Shown here piece by piece: positions 6,301 through 10,143 of a stretch of DNA of 10,143 nucleotides. Position 1 is the first letter of the stretch; every line of letters starts with the position of its first letter. The translations under genes were made by a program, and so were the position numbers. Source of the stretch: Planctomycetaceae bacterium UBA4655 (lineage in GTDB: Bacteria; Planctomycetota; Planctomycetia; Pirellulales; UBA1268); assembly GCA_002405515.1 (NCBI GenBank), contig DHLZ01000031.1, positions 1 through 10,143 of the forward strand, read 5' to 3'. Below the pieces are notes generated by a model. That model saw only the letters and a program-made list of their open reading frames with translations. It was not told the DNA's origin and did no database searches.

Positions 6301-6672
6301 GCGGTCGGCGTCGATGGGCCAGTCGCGGACCTGCTGCACCCGCGTGTTGACCTTCACGAGCGCCTCGGACATGACGGTGCCGACGGGAAACTCCATCTCG
6401 ACCGTGCCGCTCGAGTTGCTCGATTCACTCGAGAGCTTGACGAGCCCCTCGACGGTGCGGAGTTGCTCCTCGAGCGGCTGCACGAGTTCCCGCTCGACTT
6501 CCTGTGGGCTCGCGCCCGGCCAGCGGGCGTCGACGGTGATCGTCGGGATCTGGACCTCGGGGGTGAGCTGCACCGGCATCGAGGTGAGCGCGAGCACGCC
6601 GAAGAGCATCACGAGGATCACTCCGACGGCCACCTTCACCGGATTGGCCACGCAGGCTTCGACGAGGTTCAT
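3349..6672 (-). CDS. RND efflux transporter permease subunit
   Basis: This 1107-residue protein belongs to the AcrB/HAE-1-like RND superfamily, a proton-driven trimeric inner-membrane exporter. N-terminal landmarks are typical: MNLVEACVANPVKVAVGVIL (TM1), then PVQLTPEVQIPTITVDARWPGASPQEVE. The TM4 motif GMLVDNAVVVLENI has Asp453 but Asn454 where AcrB has a second Asp. In TM10 the sequence GTVVNNPILIVE has Asn at 1011-1012 where AcrB has the relay Lys. This points to an RND subgroup with a reduced proton relay, as in Firmicutes SwrC-like members. Residues about 153-199 are an extra, largely helical segment in the first porter region, absent from AcrB at this place. A Gly/Ala-rich loop (about 543-570) separates the two halves. 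ATG at 6672 is chosen because it starts just before TM1 and 13 bp after the adaptor stop; an upstream in-frame ATG (6786) would add 38 Ser/Arg-rich residues overlapping the adaptor gene. Substrate cannot be told from sequence. Confidence 0.93.
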   Translation of the reverse strand: MNLVEACVANPVKVAVGVILVMLFGVLALTSMPVQLTPEVQIPTITVDARWPGASPQEVERELVQPLEEQLRTVEGLVKLSSESSNSSGTVEMEFPVGTVMSEALVKVNTRVQQVRDWPIDADRPVIRTASVNDRPIAWLILGQAAPSPEVIAQAKTDHPLLAAKLDRIAAARSPDLALYRLRRLVAAHPELGSIAPPAIDVEAMRRMAEDEIESRLERVDGVSAADLVGGRADELQVIVDPQRLAARGLTIEDLRLALANQNQDTSGGDFWEGKRRYVVRTLGQFRSPEQVEGVIITRREGKPVYVRDVATAKLGTKKPDGVVRRFGARSIAVRITREQGANVLDVMRQLRSLVIELDEQLRPRGLGLSVVYDETTYIDSAIGLVNDNILVGGLLTLATLLIFLRNLRSTLIVALSIPVSVMGTFLALAAFDRTLNVISLAGMAFAVGMLVDNAVVVLENIFVHWSRGEEPRVAAVRGTTEVWGAIFASTLANVAVFLPVFFVTGEAGQLFGDIALAIAAAVALSILVSGLVVPVAAATLLQGRNARAAVAAITGDAGDGGGRASADPFLLLGRGFMAGVTGINRFLLGSGIRQAAASIAVVAASVAATWFLMPKVEYLPEGNRNLAFGILLPPPGYNLDELLRMGDVVEAKLLPYWDVDPGTPEAAALDAPILGDFFFVARGRSVFIGLRALDPLQASKLVPLVRRVSGDLPGTFAVAKQSSLFEQGIGSGRTIDIEITGPELSRLVQLGVKVMGLLPEATPGSQNLPKPSLDLSSPEVQLVPRLEQAADMRLDARQLGYMVDCLVDGGYATDYFLDNDRIDLVIKGDDRFVSRTQDLRSLPVVTPGGQLVPLESVAEVREFSSGPEQILHRERERAITVQVSPPTRMPLEEAKDRIQGMVVDPLVASGDLEGGYRIHLGGTTDKLEATWRSLWFNLLLAGVITYLSMAALFESWVYPAVIFTSVPVGAVGGLLGLAALNRFGAAFGIYQPLDVLTMLGFVILVGTVVNNPILIVEQAINLVRRGETNTTEAILEAVRSRVRPIFMTTLATVLGLLPLVLVPGAGSELYRGLGAVLLGGMLFSTIVTLVLVPMLLALCFRAFPVR

Positions 6673-6685
6673 GGAATCGCCGCTG

Positions 6686-8038
6686 CTACGGAGACGGGAA
6701 CGAGACGACAGCGCCCGGCCGGAGCCTCTCGTTGCCGCGAACGACGACGAGCTGTCCGGGCGAGATGGTGCCACGGGCCTCGACATGGCTCCCGACAGCG
6801 ACGCCGAGCGTCACCTCGACCGGTCGGACGATGCCGGTGCGTTCCGCTCCCACGGGGCCGCCCCTCACCGCCTCGCCGGCACCGCCGCTTGCCGGCTCGA
6901 CGACATACACGAACGTTTTCGTGCCGCCGAGCACGAGTGCATCCTTCGGCACGACCGTCGCCTCGCCCGTCTTGCCGACGGGCATCCACGCGCGGGCGAG
7001 CAAGCCCGCCCGCAGCACCGGCTGCTCGTTCACGACCTCGTTGTCGAGCACGACCTTCACGGGAAAGCTGCGGCTGAGCAGATCGGCCTGAGGCACGATC
7101 CGCTCGACCCGCCCGATCCAGGTGCGGTTGGGGGCGGCATCGATCTCGATCCTCACGTCGGCCCCGCGGACGAGCGAGCCGATGGAAAGCTCGGGCACCT
7201 GCACGTCGATCTCGACCCGGTCGAGCTCCGCGATTCTCGCTACGAGCCCGCCCCGCGAAACCCACTGGCCCTGCTCGGTGAACCGCTCCACCACCCAGCC
7301 GGTGAACGGGGCACGGATCGTGTGCTTCGACAGCTGGTCGTCGATCCGCTCCACGGCGGCCTTCTGCGCCTCGACCGCGGCCGCCGCTTGAGCGACCTGC
7401 TCCTTGCGCGGGCCGGCGATGGCCAGCGCGAGCGCCGCCTTCCTGCCGGCGAGATCGGCCATGGACTGCCGGAGATCGGCTTCGGCGTCGAGCAGTTCGT
7501 CGGCGGTGCTCGTGCCCCTCTCCGCGAGCCTTCTGAGCCGTGCGAATCGGCTTTCCGCGTAGCTGACCCGGGCCTCGAAGCTCGCGACGGCGGCCTTTGC
7601 CTGCTCGATCTCCTCCGGCCGCGAGCCGGCCTGGAGTTCCGCGAGCACCTGCGACCGACGTTCGAGTTCGGCAGCCGCGCCCTCCCGCTCGATCTCCAGC
7701 AGTCCCCGCAGAAGCTCGGCGATCGGCTGCCCCTCCTTGACGAGTTGGCCGTCGACGATCGGGAGAGAAACGAGCCGGCCGTCGATGGCGCTGCCGACGT
7801 CGCTCGTCCTGGCCGGATAGACCGTGCCCACGAACGGCAGTCCGGTCGACAGGTCCCGTTTTTCGACGGCTGCAACGACCACCGGCACGGCCGGAGCCGG
7901 TCCACCGGGCTGTGCAAAAATCGTGGTTTGAGCCTGAAAAAAGAGCGCGGCGACGACGATCACCGCACGCATCGGGGGGCGGTGAACGGGCCTCGATCGG
8001 GGGGGAAGGGCTGGATTTTCAGCGGACGACGGTGCCAT
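6686..8038 (-). CDS. RND efflux membrane-fusion (adaptor) subunit
   Basis: The product is a 450-residue HlyD/AcrA-type periplasmic adaptor. Its export signal is MRAVIVVAALFFQAQTTIFA (residues 23-42). The lipoyl-like domain is split: DGRLVSLPIVDGQLVKEGQPIAELL (86-110) and IRAPFTGWVVERFTEQGQWV (241-260). Between them (about 112-238) is a long Ala/Glu/Arg-rich alpha-hairpin coiled coil, which in the family docks onto the outer-membrane channel. A beta-barrel (about 273-340) and a membrane-proximal domain (to 450) follow. It is first in an operon with the RND permease 13 bp downstream. Start choice is uncertain. ATG 8038 (codon 1) has only AAGG at 13 bases; ATG 7972 (codon 23) directly begins the signal peptide and gives 428 residues, but has no Shine-Dalgarno. 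The frame is open to 8185, but the extra residues are not signal-like. No TolC-type gene is adjacent, so the channel must come from elsewhere. Confidence 0.92.
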   Translation of the reverse strand: MAPSSAENPALPPRSRPVHRPPMRAVIVVAALFFQAQTTIFAQPGGPAPAVPVVVAAVEKRDLSTGLPFVGTVYPARTSDVGSAIDGRLVSLPIVDGQLVKEGQPIAELLRGLLEIEREGAAAELERRSQVLAELQAGSRPEEIEQAKAAVASFEARVSYAESRFARLRRLAERGTSTADELLDAEADLRQSMADLAGRKAALALAIAGPRKEQVAQAAAAVEAQKAAVERIDDQLSKHTIRAPFTGWVVERFTEQGQWVSRGGLVARIAELDRVEIDVQVPELSIGSLVRGADVRIEIDAAPNRTWIGRVERIVPQADLLSRSFPVKVVLDNEVVNEQPVLRAGLLARAWMPVGKTGEATVVPKDALVLGGTKTFVYVVEPASGGAGEAVRGGPVGAERTGIVRPVEVTLGVAVGSHVEARGTISPGQLVVVRGNERLRPGAVVSFPSP

Positions 8039-8044
8039 GAAGCG

Positions 8045-8050
8045 GTTATA
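8045..8050 (-). promoter_or_regulatory. Possible -10 element for the efflux operon
   Basis: On the minus strand TATAAC (5 of 6 consensus) lies 6 bases before the ATG at 8038. No good -35 stands 16-18 bases upstream. If real, transcription would start at about the 8038 ATG, giving either a leaderless message or a 66-base leader to the ATG at 7972. This would favour the shorter adaptor. Confidence 0.22.
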
Positions 8051-8144
8051 CCTTGATCCGGCCCCCCACGGGTGAAGACACCTCGCTGCCCACCATTGGC
8101 CCCTATTTTCGGCCTGTTTTTCCAGACGCTTGACGGTCGGTCGC

Positions 8145-8166
8145 CTTTCCACTAAGTTTTGGAAAG
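8145..8166. repeat. 7-bp inverted repeat, operator-like
   Basis: CTTTCCA (8145-8151) and TGGAAAG (8160-8166) are exact reverse complements separated by 8 bases (ctaagttt). The centre-to-centre distance of 15 bp is that of a palindromic site for a dimeric regulator. It lies about 110 bp upstream of the adaptor ATG, so an operator for the efflux operon is possible. As RNA it would form a hairpin. Confidence 0.4.
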
Positions 8167-8173
8167 TATGCGG

Positions 8174-8197
8174 CCGATCCAACATGTTTTGGGTCGG
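8174..8197. repeat. 9-bp hairpin with one wobble pair
   Basis: CCGATCCAA (8174-8182) pairs with TTGGGTCGG (8189-8197), all Watson-Crick apart from one G-T pair, with a 6-base loop CATGTT. It begins 7 bases after the preceding inverted repeat, so the two form adjacent stems. There is no T-run. Confidence 0.45.
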
Positions 8198-8270
8198 TTC
8201 CCGCTGCGGTGCCGAGTGGCTGTGTCAGCTTTGTGCTGGTCGGCCGGTCTGGCGTCGTGATTCGGCTCGT

Positions 8271-8302
8271 GTCTTTCTGCGGAAAGTGAGTCTTTCTGCG
8301 GA
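8271..8302 (+). repeat. 13-base direct repeat, first copy forms a UNCG hairpin
   Basis: GTCTTTCTGCGGA occurs at 8271-8283 and again at 8290-8302, a 19-bp period. In the first copy CTTTC (8273-8277) pairs with GAAAG (8282-8286) around the loop TGCG, giving a closed C(UGCG)G, a stable UNCG-type tetraloop in RNA. In the second copy the downstream arm is changed (GAGAT), so only a shorter stem is possible. The two copies could also be paired protein-binding sites just upstream of the likely 23S promoter. Confidence 0.55.
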
Positions 8303-8321
8303 GATCCAGTGTCGAATTACG

Positions 8322-8350
8322 TTGCATTTTGACAATTTGGTTGTGGTAAT
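8322..8350 (+). promoter_or_regulatory. Candidate 23S rRNA promoter region
   Basis: An AT-rich patch contains an exact TTGACA at 8329-8334, but the positions 16-18 bp downstream have no good -10. An alternative pairing in the same patch is TTGCAT (8322-8327), 17 bp, then GGTAAT (8345-8350), with 3/6 and 4/6 matches. Neither is strong. The location, about 280-300 bp before the mature 23S 5' end and upstream of strong stems, is suitable for an rRNA promoter. Confidence 0.28.
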
Positions 8351-8373
8351 TGGCATCTTGAAAGAATGCCGAT

Positions 8374-8398
8374 GGAGTGCAGTCTCAAGCTGCATTCC
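8374..8398 (+). repeat. 9-bp hairpin in the putative 23S leader
   Basis: GGAGTGCAG (8374-8382) pairs with CTGCATTCC (8390-8398), with one G-T wobble and a 7-base loop. The wobble is a standard pair when this strand is transcribed. A weaker bulged stem GGCAT/ATGCC (8352-8370) lies just before it. Confidence 0.45.
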
Positions 8399-8423
8399 TG
8401 AAGCGTTCTCCCAAGGCGAGATA

Positions 8424-8457
8424 CTCAGCCACCGGCGTTCATCGCTGGTGGCATGAG
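8424..8457 (+). repeat. Strong 14-bp stem-loop upstream of 23S rRNA
   Basis: GCCACCGGCG (8428-8437) pairs with CGCTGGTGGC (8443-8452) around a 5-base TTCAT loop, with one G-T pair. CTCA (8424-8427) with TGAG (8454-8457) extends the stem past one bulged A. Four Ts follow at 8459-8462, so it could be an intrinsic terminator for a short upstream transcript, or a leader/processing stem of the 23S precursor. It is the most stable simple hairpin seen in the region. Confidence 0.5.
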
Positions 8458-8630
8458 ATTTTGAGCGAGTTAAACGTTACTTTCCCGGATGGGGTCGGGG
8501 CCTTCTTGCAAAGAGGCTGGCCGGCGATGATTCGGGAACGTAGCTGAACGTTCGAAGAGAATCGTAAGCGTGCTGCTGGTCGATGGACTTCGGTCTTGAA
8601 ACTAGCGGATCGTGAGCATTTGATTCGGGT
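8458..8630 (+). other. Putative 23S rRNA precursor leader
   Basis: About 170 bases precede the mature 23S end with no open frame of note and no tRNA. A bulged stem GCC-T-TCTT / AAGA-GGC lies near 8500-8517. The sequences next to 8631 should pair with the region beyond the 23S 3' end to form the RNase III stem, but that end is outside the window, so pairing cannot be shown. I found no clear boxA. Confidence 0.4.

Positions 8631-10143
<1,513 letters not shown>

Larger units (their letters stand above)
8039..8630. other. 592-bp divergent non-coding region rich in hairpins
   Basis: The region lies between the adaptor start (leftward) and the 23S rRNA 5' end (rightward). Base composition is visibly less GC-rich than the neighbouring genes. 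Open frames here (for example 8130-8456 on plus) lack the G/C third-position bias, recognisable motifs and ribosome sites, so I call no protein gene. I looked for tRNA T-arms and a 16S 3' end and found neither. It holds at least five inverted repeats and a 13-base direct repeat (listed separately), and should contain the 23S promoter, leader and 5' processing stem, as well as the efflux promoter. Confidence 0.6.

Noticed and set aside
6673..6786. N-terminal extension of the RND permease by 38 residues
   Set aside because: The Ser/Arg-rich extension overlaps the adaptor coding sequence; RND proteins start just before TM1, as with the ATG at 6672.
6167..8056. Plus-strand 629-codon frame antisense to the efflux genes
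   Set aside because: Overlaps the adaptor and permease genes entirely and has no family features.
8130..8456. Plus-strand 108-codon frame in the intergenic region
   Set aside because: No third-position G/C bias, scattered Cys/Trp, no ribosome site, and it runs through several hairpins; more likely untranslated RNA or spacer.
8461..8630. tRNA gene in front of 23S, suggested by GTTCGAAG near 8550
   Set aside because: No flanking T-stem, anticodon arm or acceptor stem can be formed around it.

Overview
The window looks like chromosomal DNA of a GC-rich planctomycete or close relative. This rests on three things: strong G/C bias at third codon positions, a gene complement of types I associate with planctomycete genomes (a short GGQ release-factor-like protein with a C-terminal helical module, a TPR protein followed by a DUF502 membrane protein, an RND efflux pair), and a 23S rRNA gene with no 16S rRNA or tRNA gene upstream of it. 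The lineage call is inference; the 23S sequence itself is the best marker for settling it.

Layout. Positions 1-294 hold an uncertain reading frame with one hydrophobic stretch, possibly the remnant or end of a membrane protein. A hairpin (363-388) precedes a 28-residue lysine-rich mini-protein gene (420-506, +). This converges on a two-gene minus-strand block: a secreted or anchored LssY C-terminal-domain protein (1805-1059) followed by a GGQ-domain release-factor-like protein (1018-521). A 130-bp divergent gap separates the block from a plus-strand pair: an exported TPR protein (1936-2682) and a DUF502 membrane protein (2679-3338), translationally coupled by an ATGA overlap. Converging on that pair is a minus-strand efflux operon: an RND membrane-fusion (adaptor) protein (8038-6686), then the RND permease (6672-3349). 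No outer-membrane channel gene is present.

Positions 8039-8630 (592 bp) are less GC-rich, contain no convincing protein gene, and are full of inverted and direct repeats. The 23S rRNA gene begins at about 8631 on the plus strand and runs off the right edge, so roughly its 5' half is present, including the complete GTPase-associated centre. The 592-bp region must therefore hold the promoter of the efflux operon on one strand and the promoter and leader of an independently transcribed 23S gene on the other.

The genes do not form one pathway. They are three small transcription units (translation rescue plus LssY_C; TPR plus DUF502; RND efflux) beside a solitary rRNA gene. I see no CRISPR array, phage, transposase, toxin-antitoxin or defence system. 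The most interesting points are the unlinked 23S gene with its structured upstream region, the GGQ protein with an unusual C-terminus, the lysine-rich mini-protein, and the extra segment and altered proton-relay residues in the RND permease.
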